NCBI GenBank assembly: GCA_947184155.2
Contig: CAMXCT020006749.1
Location: 62,001 to 126,000, forward strand
Direction: 5' to 3'
Length of the DNA stretch: 64,000 bases
Origin: Cladocopium goreaui
Lineage: Eukaryota > Sar > Dinophyceae > Suessiales > Symbiodiniaceae
The position numbers and the translations under genes were made by a program. The notes beneath the pieces are model-generated. The model was given only the letters and a program-made list of their open reading frames with translations, ran no database searches and was not told the origin of the DNA. Shown here one piece after another: positions 10,501 through 22,000 of this stretch (positions within the stretch are counted from its first letter, which is position 1; the number at the start of each line of letters is the position of its first letter).

Positions 10501-12943
10501 TCTCCAAACAGTGAAACAACTCGCGATATCTACAACATTCTACAACACATTTGCTCCGCAACGGTACAACATGTTCCAACATGTTCCAACATGTTCCAAC
10601 ATGCTCCGAAGTGGTTCAACTGGAGGGTGGCGCTAAACCCCAGGTTCGCCTACACCCAAAGAACACACCCAAACAATATCATATACTTGTCATCATACTT
10701 GTCATCAGAGGATGAATGAAAACACTGGCTATACGCAGCGATTTTGACTTTAGGTTTTTCGGATTGAGGGTTTTAATTTAGGGTTTAGGTTTTTCGGGTT
10801 TTAGGGTTTTAGGTTTTGGAAGGTAAAAAAACGCAAGCCCTACGCAGGGATTTGAGCATGTCAAAGGATATGCGGAATCCGATGCGGGCAAACGTGGGGT
10901 TTGCAGCGAACATGTTAAAACCTATGTTGAAGCTCCAAAAGCGCTGGCACGACACTTGAAACACGCAAAGAACATGCAAAGAACATGCAAAGAAAAAGAA
11001 CGCGCAAAGAACATGCAAAGAACATGCAACACGCTGAGCACAACACCATCTTGAAAGAACATACCGATAATGGCCATCATTGCCAGACGTCCGTTTGCAA
11101 GTTCAGCATTCAACTTGGATTTCTTCACCGCGGGGTCAGAGACCTTGCCCAGGAAGGTAGGAAATCCAACGCCATAGTCGCCCGGAGTTCCAGACATGGT
11201 GGCATCCTTCATGAAGCCCAAGCCATACTTTCCGGAGAAGAATCCAGATCCCTCAATCAAGCCAATGAACCACAGGATCTGGTACCAGCCAAGCGCCTCA
11301 ACTCGTGCACGGAGATATTCATGCTGGAACATGCTGGAGCACGTGAATGCATTGCAACATATCTAAGATGATCTAAGTACATCCAATCACTAGTCACATC
11401 TAGTCAGCTTTCCGCAACAAACTGCAGTGGCGTGAGAGATCATGACACTTCATGAAAGTGAGTGTTGCAGCATGCTTCATGTCATGATATGTCATTACAT
11501 GCCATTGTATTGTCATTTTCCAAAATTATTTCTATTTTCTAAGCTCAAGGCTGGAACTTTCGAGATGGCCGCAAGACCACCGGGAACATCACTGAACTTC
11601 AGACCCAGAGAAGGGCTCAAGTAACCTATCACATTCTGTGACATTGTAAAAACTCTGGAGCTTCACACTCACAACACCACACAACATCTCAAAACACTAC
11701 ACAACATCTCAAAACACTACACAACATCTCAAAACATCACATAACATCTCACAATGTCTCACAACATCTCAGAACATACGGCCCGAATATTGCATCACTT
11801 CAGAAATCCAAGTCAAGCATGGTGAAACTGGATGTAAAGTCATGTCAATGAGTCAACTACGATGTCAAAATACGTCATAATATGATATCATATGATATCA
11901 TAATATGAGGCTGACATGTCGTTCTTCAAAAGTTAAAAAAGTTGATCGCACCTGGAAATTTGTAGTATTCTGGGACGATATAGCCCATTGTCGCGAACAT
12001 TGCCACCCTGCCGTGCTTGATCTCAACTGCTCGGCGTCTTCGGAATGTGGCTGCATCTGCGTTGGCGTTCAATCCGAGGGGATCCCAGTAACCGATGGGT
12101 GCCTGCACACCAAGGTCAGTGGAGGAGACGGTTGCTGACGAAGAGGAAGTAGACGTAGACTTGGAGCCACCAAAGGATCCGGCGCCCATTCCTCCATCAA
12201 CGGATCCAGCACCTCCCTTGAACAGCACATCCTGCGTGGATGCCTTCAGACCCTTGATGCTCTTCTGTGCTTTGGTCTTTCTGGTTGAGGCAACAATGGC
12301 AGCACCAACTGCTGTCACTCCCAGAGCTGCCCCACTCTGCATTGGAGAACTTGCTGAGGTTGGAAAATCACCTTGGGTGAAAATGTGAAGTCACCTGGGT
12401 GAAGTTACAGTTCATAAGGACTCTGCCCCGTGTCGAGACATGTTTAAAAGAAATATTTCATGTAGAATCAAAGGCTGATTTGTCCACTTCATTCCCGTGT
12501 GGTTCAAATACTCGAAAAATGTTTCACCGCCTCAAAGGATCCGAAATTGGATGTTAAGCACTTCACTGCTGCCGCGGAGTCCTCCGGCATGGCTTTGGCC
12601 TAGGTGAGGAAAGATGACGAAACTAAACAATGTTAGAGACGAATTCAACATAATTCAACTACCCTCTGGTAAACTAATATAACTATGGAAAATCACCATT
12701 TTTAATGGGAAAATCCACTATAACTGGCCATTTTCAATAGCTATGTTAAATTACCAGAGGGTAATTCAAGAATGATAAGAGGAACAGACCCAACACAACA
12801 TCTTTGTCGACTCCTTCCACTGCGATGTAGGTGGACATTTTCCGGCTGTTGACAATATCCCAAGAAATTGAACTTTTGCTGAGGATGGGGCTAGGTTGAG
12901 TGGGCAGCACAAAAGCGCTCTGAGTCAGCGATTGCATCGCCAT
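7551..12943 (-). CDS. chlorophyll a/c light-harvesting polyprotein (LHC superfamily), last unit truncated
   Basis: Plastid antenna polyprotein. Exons, in order of translation: 12874-12943 (targeting leader, MAMQSLTQSAFVLPTQP), 11952-12353, 11552-11625, 11047-11296, 10084-10431, 9653-9726, 9078-9327, 8018-8365 and 7551-7624. Lengths and phases agree throughout, giving 630 codons. Each unit has helix 1 (EIKHGRVAMFATMGYIVP), the linking loop GYLSPSLGLKFSDVPGG, helix 2 (GWYQILWFIGLIEG), helix 3 (LNAELANGRLAMMAIIGMFF), then GLTGSAWGDW and SPLR, the dinoflagellate polyprotein cleavage tetrapeptide, before the next ASTQDVLF. Most introns are GT-AG; the intron after each 74-nt exon begins GC. Units 1 and 2 are complete. 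Unit 3 has helix 1 and the loop but no exon for helices 2 and 3; reading on from 7551 gives a stop within 15 codons. A unit is about 224 residues. Confidence 0.88.
7684..7812. repeat. minisatellite ACAACATCTCAAAACACTAC-type in LHC intron
   Basis: Repeats of about 18-19 bp lie just upstream (in gene sense) of the 74-nt exon. The same repeat with fewer or different units occurs at 9788-9875 and 11660-11775, so the array length varies between otherwise near-identical copies. Confidence 0.8.
7930..7975. repeat. ATGATATCAT palindromic tract
   Basis: Self-complementary TGATATCATATGATATCA-type repeats lie just inside the intron after the 8018-8365 exon. Longer and shorter versions are at 9979-10037 and 11878-11908 in the other two copies. 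Confidence 0.75.
8683..8752. repeat. degenerate TTTAGGG telomere-type repeat in an intron
   Basis: Degenerate TTTAGGG/TTTTAGGG units occur in the intron between the 9078-9327 and 8018-8365 exons. TTTAGGG is the telomere repeat of plants and dinoflagellates. An almost identical tract is at 10749-10818 in the neighbouring copy. Confidence 0.7.
8936..9060. repeat. 11-bp minisatellite GCAAAGAACAT
   Basis: About eleven units of GCAAAGAACAT with a few variants lie next to the 9078-9327 exon. The sister copy at about 10964-11030 has roughly half as many, showing slippage or unequal exchange since the duplication. Confidence 0.85.
10749..10818. repeat. degenerate TTTAGGG telomere-type repeat, second copy
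   Basis: Near-identical partner of the tract at 8683-8752, in the equivalent intron of the next LHC unit. Confidence 0.7.
12659..12763. mobile_element. 105-bp MITE-like foldback in LHC intron 1
   Basis: The ends are inverted copies: TACCCTCTGGTAA at 12660-12672 and TTACCAGAGGGTA at 12751-12763, with imperfect complementarity through most of the interior. ATTCAA flanks it directly on both sides (12653-12658 and 12764-12769), a plausible 6-bp target-site duplication. It lies in the intron between the leader exon and the first mature LHC unit. Confidence 0.65.
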
Positions 12944-14200
12944 GGCCTTGGCTACAATCGTTTCAAAAGAGCTGTGTCATAAACTGTTCCGAGTTTTGCA
13001 ACAGATGCAAGAACTGTGCCAGCTATTGCATTGAAACCAAATTGAGGTGCGCACACAATGTCCACTCTGGCTTGGAAAAGACCGCTAAGAAAATCTACCC
13101 CCAGTAGCCCGTGAAAACTGCAACAGCATCCACACAGACCAACACGAGGGCGGTTGGAACCTGCGATTTTGGACGGGGAATCAGATTGAAATTAAGTGCG
13201 CCTGCAGGATGGAGACGGAGGTGTGAGGCAAGGGAAAATGAATTGGCGGGAAGAAAACATCAACATCACAAGGAAACGGGAAGACGATGTTTTGATTTCA
13301 TAATACAATGAAAAGAAGGAGGAACCTGGGAACCTGTGGTTCAGTTGCGGTTTGCTTCTGCTTTCTCCGGATTCCTTTGGCCGATTTCCATGACACCCCA
13401 CAAGGCAACGTTGGCCGCATGTGAAACTGTCACTGTCAGTGGTGAATTTTAAGTTCTGTGAAAGTTCCGGTGACTGGTCTTGCTGGAATAATTCTTTAAA
13501 CATCTTTAAACCTTGCTGTACATCTCGGGAATGTCACAAATGAATGATGATCAATCAATGAGCCACATCAGTCCTTTGCCTCCAGTCATTACAGTAGGAC
13601 ACCTCCATAGTTCAAATTGATCCCATCGCATCCTTTTGATTTCTCTTCATGTCAAGATCCAAAGCATTGCAGAAGTACCAAAAAGTAGACACGTCCAATT
13701 GTTGGTGTCTATTTTCCCCGAACCAACATTCAAAACATAGAAACAGCGCCATCATTGTATGTTGGTTATTAATTTGCCTTGCTGGTGGTTCCATAAATGG
13801 GTGTACCCCAAAATTGTCAATTGGGACATGATCAGTCATGAATCTACCACTGATTCTTGGCTCCGTGGCATGAAACTGAGAGGTCAATGTTTCCATTGCC
13901 TCAAACATCCGTTGATTCCGTTGTGCCTCTTTGAGATGGTCACCAACATTCACTGATCATATCTGATCATCTTATCCGTGAATGTCTTCCAACATTTTCC
14001 AACTCGACCTCTGGATCATGTGAGAGATCAAAGGGGCACCCGGAGATTGGCTCCACAAGGCGTGTTTCGTCACAAGTCTGGCCCAAGTCGCAGGTATCCT
14101 CACAAAAAAAAAAACACATCAGCACATCAGCACATGGCAACAAATACTTGCCCTGTCACCATGATGTCACCATCCAGGTTCGATCCGTTTGTCCTGTCGT
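12944..14200. other. interval upstream of the LHC gene
   Basis: This holds the presumed 5' flank of the LHC gene. One minus-strand exon-like piece, VPTALVLVCVDAVAVFTGYW followed by Gly and a stop (about 13161-13095), has an AG acceptor and looks like a hydrophobic C-terminus; it may end the gene at 14.2-15.9 kb. An open stretch at 13953-13612 has no other support. No TATA-like promoter is claimed. Confidence 0.3.
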
Positions 14201-15886
14201 TCAGGCTCCGATCACAGCCTTGAAGGCCTCACCGAACATGGTGAGTTTCTGACGGCATGCTCTCCCAAATCATATAAATCATACATGAAAATGAAGATGT
14301 GAAATCATGTGAACATGATTTTGTCTCAGAGGCCAGATGATCGTTTTTATCCCTCCTCATCCCTCCTCATCCCTCCCGACATTTTCAGATGACATTTAAG
14401 TGACATCGACAGCCGATTGGCCGATTGGAAACATACCTGGCCTTCTTAAACTCCTTGTAGGTGATCTGGTAATCCCGCGTTTCAGCTGCCTCAGTGCTGC
14501 TCATCGCAGGTTTGGACTGTCAATCTCGACTGTTCTACCACGTTCTACCCTAGGGACTGCTTGGATCTGTTTTTACCATCTTTTACCCTTATTTGTTAGA
14601 TACTCCCTCTGTATGTATAATATAAACATACGTGTATAAGTATATGTAATTTATATATATACACACTTTTTGATATTGATAGGCACTGTTACATAGTACA
14701 GAACTATAGGCTATATGGATATAACATGATATAACATGCTATAACTATCAGCTATCATCCATCTATATCTATAGATATCTATAGATAGCTATAGATACCT
14801 ATAGATAGCTATAGATAGCTATAGATAGCTACAGATAGCTATAGATAGCTATAGATAGCTATTTGTCCACAGAGTTACAGCAACAGTTGCAGTTGATAAC
14901 GATCCTGAGAGCCTGGCATTCGGATCATAGATGAGTCGACGTTCCTTCACCCACTTCTCTTTTTGGCCACACTGAGAGCGGCGCGACGGCGCGATGATCC
15001 AACAATATAGAGATATACAGAATAATATAGAAAACAGACTGAACACGTAAGTAAAATGTCTGATTGCTTCAAGGAGATTATGATGTTTAATGATTTCTTC
15101 ACTTCTTAAGTGCAAATTAGAGGCATAATAGACTTTCTCATGGGAGAGCCAGCACGATATATCTCCTGCGACGTCAACGTGTGGACTGGATGTCACTGGG
15201 TCAAGTCAAAATCTGAGGAGCTTTGCTCGGCCCATGCCCAATCTGTTTGGCAATTAAATAAGATGAAATGTAGACTGCAAGTCAATGATTCTTATATGAT
15301 CTGCATACAGTGTATATATATAAGTATACCAATATTCATAATGTATATAATATGTGCATATATACATACATATATAATTATATATATATATGCATATACA
15401 CATTTGAATACACTTTAAGCACATCAAAGGTTTTTTGAGACGCTTTCCTTTGGGAAAGCCATCGAGGAACTCCGGAATCTCGACCTCAGTTGCTGCCACG
15501 AGAACTCCCCATAGCGACGCCGGGATCAAAATATGCAACTGAGCAACACTAGGATCTTCCGCCTGCTTCCTTGGCCATGACAAATGTTTCTCAAATTATG
15601 TCCTATCAAAACATATCCTTCATCTTCCAACTCACACCCTTTTCTGAATTGTTTGTTATTTGAGAATATTTCAGATATTTAAGACTCGTTTTCATATATG
15701 TTTTCATATATTATATGGTATATTTATATGATATTTACATGTTCATAAATATCTTTGTGCGTTGATTCTCCATGGTTTCCCTTGTTCCTGGCACGGCTGA
15801 GTTTCGCTTTGGCCTCCGAGATGAGCTCCTCCACTTCCTGGAACGACAAGTCGAGTCGAGTTCAAGGCAAAGGATCTTGGCCACAA
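14201..15886 (-). CDS. exons of an unidentified gene
   Basis: Exon-like minus-strand segments with AG acceptors and GT/GC/GA donors: EVEELISEAKAKLSRARNK (about 15842-15785), a segment containing EVEIPEFLDGFPKGKR (about 15570-15440), CGQKEKWVKERRLIYDPNA (about 14975-14915), AAETRDYQITYKEFKKA (about 14505-14433) and KLTMFGEAFKAVIGA followed by TGA at 14203-14201. The last exon could instead splice on to the hydrophobic exon near 13.1 kb. The start was not found. No family recognised. Confidence 0.4.
14755..14857. repeat. ATAGATAGCT satellite
   Basis: Short tandem repeats of ATAGATAGCT and close variants in an intron of the 14.2-15.9 kb gene. Confidence 0.8.
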
Positions 15887-15899
15887 ACGAATACCAAAG

Positions 15900-16060
15900 T
15901 AAAAATCATGGTAAATATCATAGTGAATTTTACCATAGTAATATTTGCTATATCATGATAATTCATGATATATACCATAGTGAATCATATTTACTATATC
16001 ATAGTGAATATGGTAAATCTCATGGTGAATCATAGTAAATATCATAGTGAATCAGTGAGA
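15900..16060. repeat. AT-rich CATAGTGAATAT-type direct repeats
   Basis: Several imperfect copies of CATAGTGAAT and TGGTAAAT are interspersed. Nothing coding is visible on either strand. Confidence 0.6.
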
Positions 16061-16284
16061 AAACAATGAGAATCAATGTTCGTTTTCACGAATAGTAGAT
16101 AGTAATCAGAAGTCATCAGATAGTACGAGCAACTAAGAGGTTCTAATATTGCTCTAATATGCTCTATAATTAATATTATCTATTGTCACGGATTGGCACT
16201 GCCACGGTTTTGACGTTTGCACCTGTTCATCCTGTTTAAGATTGTTCAATCCTTTCACGTTGCTGGATCCATGTGATTCCATGT

Positions 16285-16335
16285 TCAATCCTCATCCGTC
16301 AAGCGTTTCTTCTTCTTTTTCCTGGACTTCTGAAC
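16285..16335 (-). CDS. lysine-rich terminal exon
   Basis: A 17-codon exon preceded by an AG acceptor encodes VQKSRKKKKKRLTDED and a stop. Another exon-like piece (KEVFDLIDAPWK, about 16490-16455) lies just upstream in gene sense. Together they could form the real C-terminus of the EF-hand gene or the end of a separate small gene. Confidence 0.35.
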   Translation of the reverse strand, partial: VQKSRKKKKKRLTDED

Positions 16336-16617
16336 CTGGATGTCAAAGCATGTGAAAGCTGCGTGCTGCATGCTGCGACTGGCTCTTCAATCATGTTTTT
16401 TTAGAGCAATGTCGGAAATTGATGGAAATCGTCGAAATCGTTCAAAAGCTCTGCTTCCAGGGTGCGTCGATCAAGTCGAAGACTTCTTTCCTTAAAACAT
16501 CTTAAAACTATAAAGATCCCTAGCCCGGCAAAGCGAAAACAAGTTGCATCCTGGGCTGTACACTGCGATGAGATCCGTCTGGCTTTGATGTTCACCCCAG
16601 GTACGAGTTCAGATAGT

Positions 16618-18777
16618 TCAGCTGGGTGGCAGCAGATCATCGTCAAGGTCATAACCCAATGATGAGGTGGCCCTGGACAGAAGGGAAACAATGGAAAACA
16701 AATCAATAGGAAAAGAAGAAAAGAAGAAAAGAATTGAACAGATTTCTTTTGTGAAAAGCTCGACTTCAACTTCGGATTTTGTGGCAGTGTTTGTTCTGGA
16801 GATGAGTACTTTTTGCCAAGTTTCGACTTGAACTCGGTGAAAGAAATCTTGCCGCTGCCGTTTTCTTGGCGCAACACAGAAAGTCATCTCTAGATGTCAG
16901 CAGTCTAAGTCAGAGCTTTCCGCAGTTGTTGAGCGCTCATTTTTCAAAACGGTTCAAAACAAATGGGACATGTCATGGAAGTTTTGATGCATCAAAGGAG
17001 CCGTCCATCTTTTTGAAGATGTCCTTAGTAAGTGCAAATCCGTGCGAATCCAGATAAGCACGAATGCCATTTCCATTACATCATTTACACCTCTTTGAAG
17101 ACTGTCGTCTTTTTGTGTCGGCCAAGACACCTTCAGCTTTGTGGGCTTCTCACCTTCTGCCGGTGGTGTGTCCTTCAGTTCTTGAATGAACTCCATGAAC
17201 TCAGTCATCGCCTTGAGCAAAAACAAACATACACAAACGCACTTATTCGATCTTACTCGCAGTGAATTCAATGGTGACAAATGTCGGACCTCGGCTGGGG
17301 TGGAAGGACCTGAAAAAACTTTCTTGGTGATCACAGTTGCCTGGCAGATTTGACAGTCCAATGGGATGCAATCGCCCATCATTTGGCGCTCTCCTGCTAC
17401 AGTCACTGCCTCTGCGCCGCCATGGAAAAGCCAACGGATGAACTCTGTGTAGGAAACCCGCTCATCGCTATTGGTGTCCTCAGCCATAGCTCATTGACAC
17501 AGTTGACACAGCTGTTACAAGGTTACAATACATTATATAATATATATATATTATATATATATACATTCAACATCATTCGACACTTGCTGTCCCAACTGCA
17601 GCTGTTCCATTGAAAACGGTGCAGGTGCAACTCATGTTCCTTCGCTTTGACATGCTTTGACATTCCCGGACTGCCACGACCGCAGTCAGCAGTCTCTCAT
17701 CCAGCAGAGCGGCCATGACCTTGTAAATCTTGGTCACCTGCAGTGGTTTGAAACAATTTGAAACATGAAAAGATCATAAAAGATCTCTATTGACCCAGAT
17801 GAAGACGTTGCGACAAAACAAACTTTCGGCTTTGAAATCTTTGAATTCTAAGGATCGGATCGTCTTTCCACACAAGTTCTTCGCTTGACATCATTGTAAT
17901 GTGGGCAAATGGAATGATGGAATTGGGAAACTCATGGAGGTTGTGGTGACATGTGGTGACATCCTTGCGGGCAAAGTACATCAGCATTCTTCAAGCCAAC
18001 ACCACACAAGGCACGCCGAAGTTCGTCCGTACTGAGTGTGCCTGAACCACAGCATTTTTTAGGGTCAAGATGGGTCAAGATGGGTCAAGATCGGTATGAG
18101 TGGCTCAACTTACTGGCTCGCGAAGCTTCACCCACAAAAGCAGCCTTTCACACTGTGTCACGCATTACATCTTGATGTCAACCTGATTCGGGAATACATC
18201 TGATATAGTCTATTGTTGATCTTCATACTCTCTATATACATATATCAGCCTCATACATCCTTCTAGGTGTATATATACTGTATATACGCTGTAAGACACT
18301 GCAAAAAGATCTATAAGATTGACATCTTGGTGGCAAAGTTGGTGGTCAAAGCACCATGAAACGCAATCCGACAGAATTCCCCGCCGTCACAGTTGGAGTC
18401 AAACCTGTTGAAGAGAGCTTGCAAACTCTCCTGAAGCATCTGAGGCATCCACATCCAAATCATCCAAGCTGGATTAAAGTTAAAGGTGTCTGCTTAAAAA
18501 ACTGCTTTATGCTGCCTTCACATTCTTCAGCTTTATCTTGTCTTGTGGTTCAAGGCTCAGAGGCATCTAGTAAGGTTCTAGGGCAATGGCCGGATCGGTA
18601 TTGTTATTATATCATATTATCGTCATATTATGTCATTATGTTCATTGTTTTAGATCAAGGGCGATGAATCTTCTGCCAAGTTTTCTGTCACATGTCACGG
18701 GCCGCCAGTGTCCCGTAGCACATAGCACGTAGCACTGGGAATCCGCACCTTCTGTGCCCATTCTTCCAAGGTGCTCA
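16618..18777 (-). CDS. EF-hand calcium-binding protein, about nine exons
   Basis: Probable calcium sensor with three EF-hand loops that keep the acidic positions: DSNCDGTLSTDE, DTNSDERVSYTE and DENGSGKISFTE. Exons in order: 18748-18777 (MSTLEEWAQK), 18385-18430, 17980-18041, 17737 to about 17670, 17257-17478, 17131-17211, 17002-17023 (only 22 nt), 16810-16864 and 16618-16672. Phases fit at every junction I could fix. Donors at 18385 and 17002 are GC; others are GT. Loops 1 and 3 are each interrupted by an intron and become perfect only after joining, which supports the splicing. The border after the fourth exon is uncertain, and the 17257-17478 exon may contain one more intron. As written the protein ends YDLDDDLLPPS. 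A basic exon at 16285-16335 (VQKSRKKKKKRLTDED, stop) may be an alternative or further 3' exon. Confidence 0.75.
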
Positions 18778-19089
18778 TTCCGCGTTTCTGGCACAAGGTC
18801 TTTCAGTGCGTAGTGCAAAGTGCAAGACATCCCACTGATCCCCAGGGGAAAAAAACGAGCCTGGCACTTCAAAGGCAACTGACGCTTGGACCCACAGCTG
18901 GAGGCAAAAAGTTGCGAATTGGCAGACAATGGCAGACAGGCCAGACCAAATCTTTGTTAATTTCTGGTAGCGAAGGCCAAGTTCTCCTTTCCTCCAAAGC
19001 TTCAATCAAATTGAAACCACCCAAAACATTCCTACATATTCTTCTCGAACTGCTTTCAAACGACTAGCTTTATATCAGTCGTAGGATCA

Positions 19090-22000
19090 ATGGTGTCCCA
19101 TGTGTCCCTTCTCGCTGTTTCTGCATTTTTGCAAGGCACTCTTTTTCAGAAACGAGTGCCGCAGATATCCACAGATTCTCATTTCCAGAATTGCCACCTG
19201 CAGCAGAATGCTGCATAGCTTTGACAAAGGTCCGAAAGCCTTTCAAAAGCTGTTCCACGTACCCTTTCGACACCAAAAAAAACCATCGGAAGTGACAAAT
19301 TCCCAAGCGACCCTTTTATTTTGCAGCAAGCGACCATGCTTTCCGTCGCAATCGGATGCTCAGGGCTTCACCTTACTGCAGAAATTCACTCCATAGTGGA
19401 AGGAAGGGATAATGAACCAAGCTAAGCCCGGTCAGGGCAATGTTTCGGCTGTTGTTGATACTGTTGATGTATGTTGGTGGTGTTGTTGTTGATGATGATG
19501 GTGGTGATGGTTTTCACCTTTTCCCGAAGGCACTGTATGGTCTGTATGCAGAAGAGATGCAGCCATGGTCACTAGGCCACTCCCCCGTTGCTTCACAGTC
19601 TTTGTGGGAGTCTATGATGGCTCCTTGAGGTGGCAACACGTGGCAACGCATCAAAGTTTCACTGTGCTCTCACAGCAGTAAAAACTGGTGGCCAAGCAGC
19701 GTCGAGATGCTTCATCAAAGAAAAGTTCAGTCTGAAAATCCTGCACATGGCAGTTGTGACTTCCATGAAGTCATCAATGGATTCTGAAAATCTTGAATCC
19801 AATCTTGACAAAAGCTTCAAAAGCTTCACAATTGAGACACTTTGGTAACGCTGCCCTTCACCCTGTCCGCGTCCTGTGTACGTTCCCGGACCCAAATGTA
19901 ATCAATTTTCAGCCCTGGCCGAAGTTGAACAATCCGTGTCTCTTTGGATTTGCTCTGCGGCATTTCAGCCCAGGCCTTGACCGGGTGTCTGGGCCTGACC
20001 AATGAAAACATTCCCCAAACATCTTGAAAAAGTCTCATTTCAACATCTCGTGAGTGTTTCGACATAGACAATCTAAAAGAATATAGTAATTAATAATTCA
20101 TATAATGTAATAATAATGAATAGTAATTAGTAATAACAATAATAATAGTGATAATAATGATAATAATGACAATAACAATAATTATAGATAATAATAACTA
20201 ATAACTAATAACTAATAGTAATGATTAATACATAACATATTTATATGTATTTCAATCATGTCACGTTTCTATGAATCCGTGATGATTGTTCGAGGTCTTT
20301 CACCTTTTCTCAAGGTGTACCAGCAAAATGCATGTGAAGATTTGTGAAGTGGGAAGGTCACCCTAGGTCACCCTAGGTCACCCTCAAACCGCACTCCCTG
20401 CCTGTTTGTTTCCTGGCCGTGAGACCTGTGGAAGATCTGGTGCCCTGCGCAAAGTCACGTGCCTCGCAGCGTTTGCACATATTCTAACATATTCTAACAA
20501 GGTTCCGGGATGTTCCAGGTCTCTCTGCTCCAGGTATGCTCAGGGCTAAGTTTTTCATCGTTTTTGGATCGTTTTTGGAAGATCCCAAATCGTTTTGATA
20601 TGTCTTGATTGGTCGGCTGTCTGTTGATGTCGTATGATCTGCGCACTGAGACGCACACTTGCCGTCAAACGGGCAAGGGACAGTGCCTCGCCACGAGACA
20701 TGCTCTGGGACCAAAAATTGTCAAACATCATTTCCACAGGGGGGTGTTCCTAAAACATGGGTACCCCAAATTCATCCAAAATCTGACCACTTTGGTATTG
20801 CAAAAAATGGGCTCGGGGTATATTTGAAGAAACATCTATATAATATAATCCTGTATATTTCCATACGGTACCTAGAAATCTCAACCGAGATCAACCGAGA
20901 GTGTAAAAGTGTGTAAACGGATCACATCCACTGGTCCTTGTTCTTTTGGGGATAGGGCATGATAGGGCTTTAGACCTGCAACGTCAGCGACCCGTCAGTG
21001 GCCTGCACTTCTCTCCTGAAAGTCTTCATTGAAGTCAGCCTGAGAATGGCTGATCTCAGGTCACATCAGGTCACAAAAAGCTTCATATTCCCATTCCCAA
21101 GTTGTAGGACCCGTAGGAAGCCGTTGAAGCCATGGTTTCAGCCAAGCCACGGTGATGACCTCGATCTGCGCTGTGCCCTCTGCAGCAAACGCACCAAAAG
21201 CATCCAGCTGCTCCTGGTTCCGACCTACGAAAGACCATCAAGTCACATTGAGCAAGCCTCACTTGAATCTCATGGAATTATCATTTTGACATGCAGGAAT
21301 TGAAGTATGTATAACGTATTCCTCAATTAAAAGTAAGTTAAATTGTAGAATGTGACTATGTATTCGCTGCAGAATAGAACTAAGAATGAACTAAGCATGA
21401 AGTCTGAAGAGAAATGGGACACGGAAACAATCATGCTTTGGACTGCAACAGCAGAGAACTGCCGTGAGTGCCTCTCATGTGGCCAGTGATCACTCGGATG
21501 CGGGCGCCGCACGGATGCTGAAAATCGACTCCTCGATTCGCATCACAGTTTGGATTCCCCATGATTCCCCCACAACATCCCACAACCCAAATGCCAAATG
21601 ATGCCAAATGATGTCAAATGATGCCAAATGCCAAGGCCTCCAAAGATCACTTTGCCTGCTGAACACATGCGGATCAAAGCAGATTCTGTCACATCTGCTA
21701 CGCTTCCCTCTCTTTTCATTTGTTCCCTAAGAGCGGTGCAAACACTTTCAGATCTGTGCTGATCTGATTGATCTGTGATCTCTGCCCAGAACTGACCCAT
21801 ATTGACCCATCCCGGGACTCTCATCACGGCCTTTGAAATCCCGCTCTGACCATGATGGAGCAGCACAAACGCTGCTCTTCACAGCGATGAGGAGACCTTC
21901 ACGATTGAAAACAACTCTGCTCTTGGAGATCATACTGACATCATACTCACCACACCCGGACCCCTAGTATATCCTAGTATGCTGACCACGGCTTTGGGCA

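Larger units (their letters stand above)
7476..12353 (-). repeat. tandem array of LHC units, spacing about 2.07 and 1.87 kb
   Basis: Equivalent exon ends lie at 8018, 10084 and 11952. Exons and introns are both nearly identical between copies; differences are mostly in intronic minisatellite length and a few bases. The left copy loses similarity at about 7476, where a TATATACATTATATACATAT tract matches about 9575-9600 of the next copy. Confidence 0.85.
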
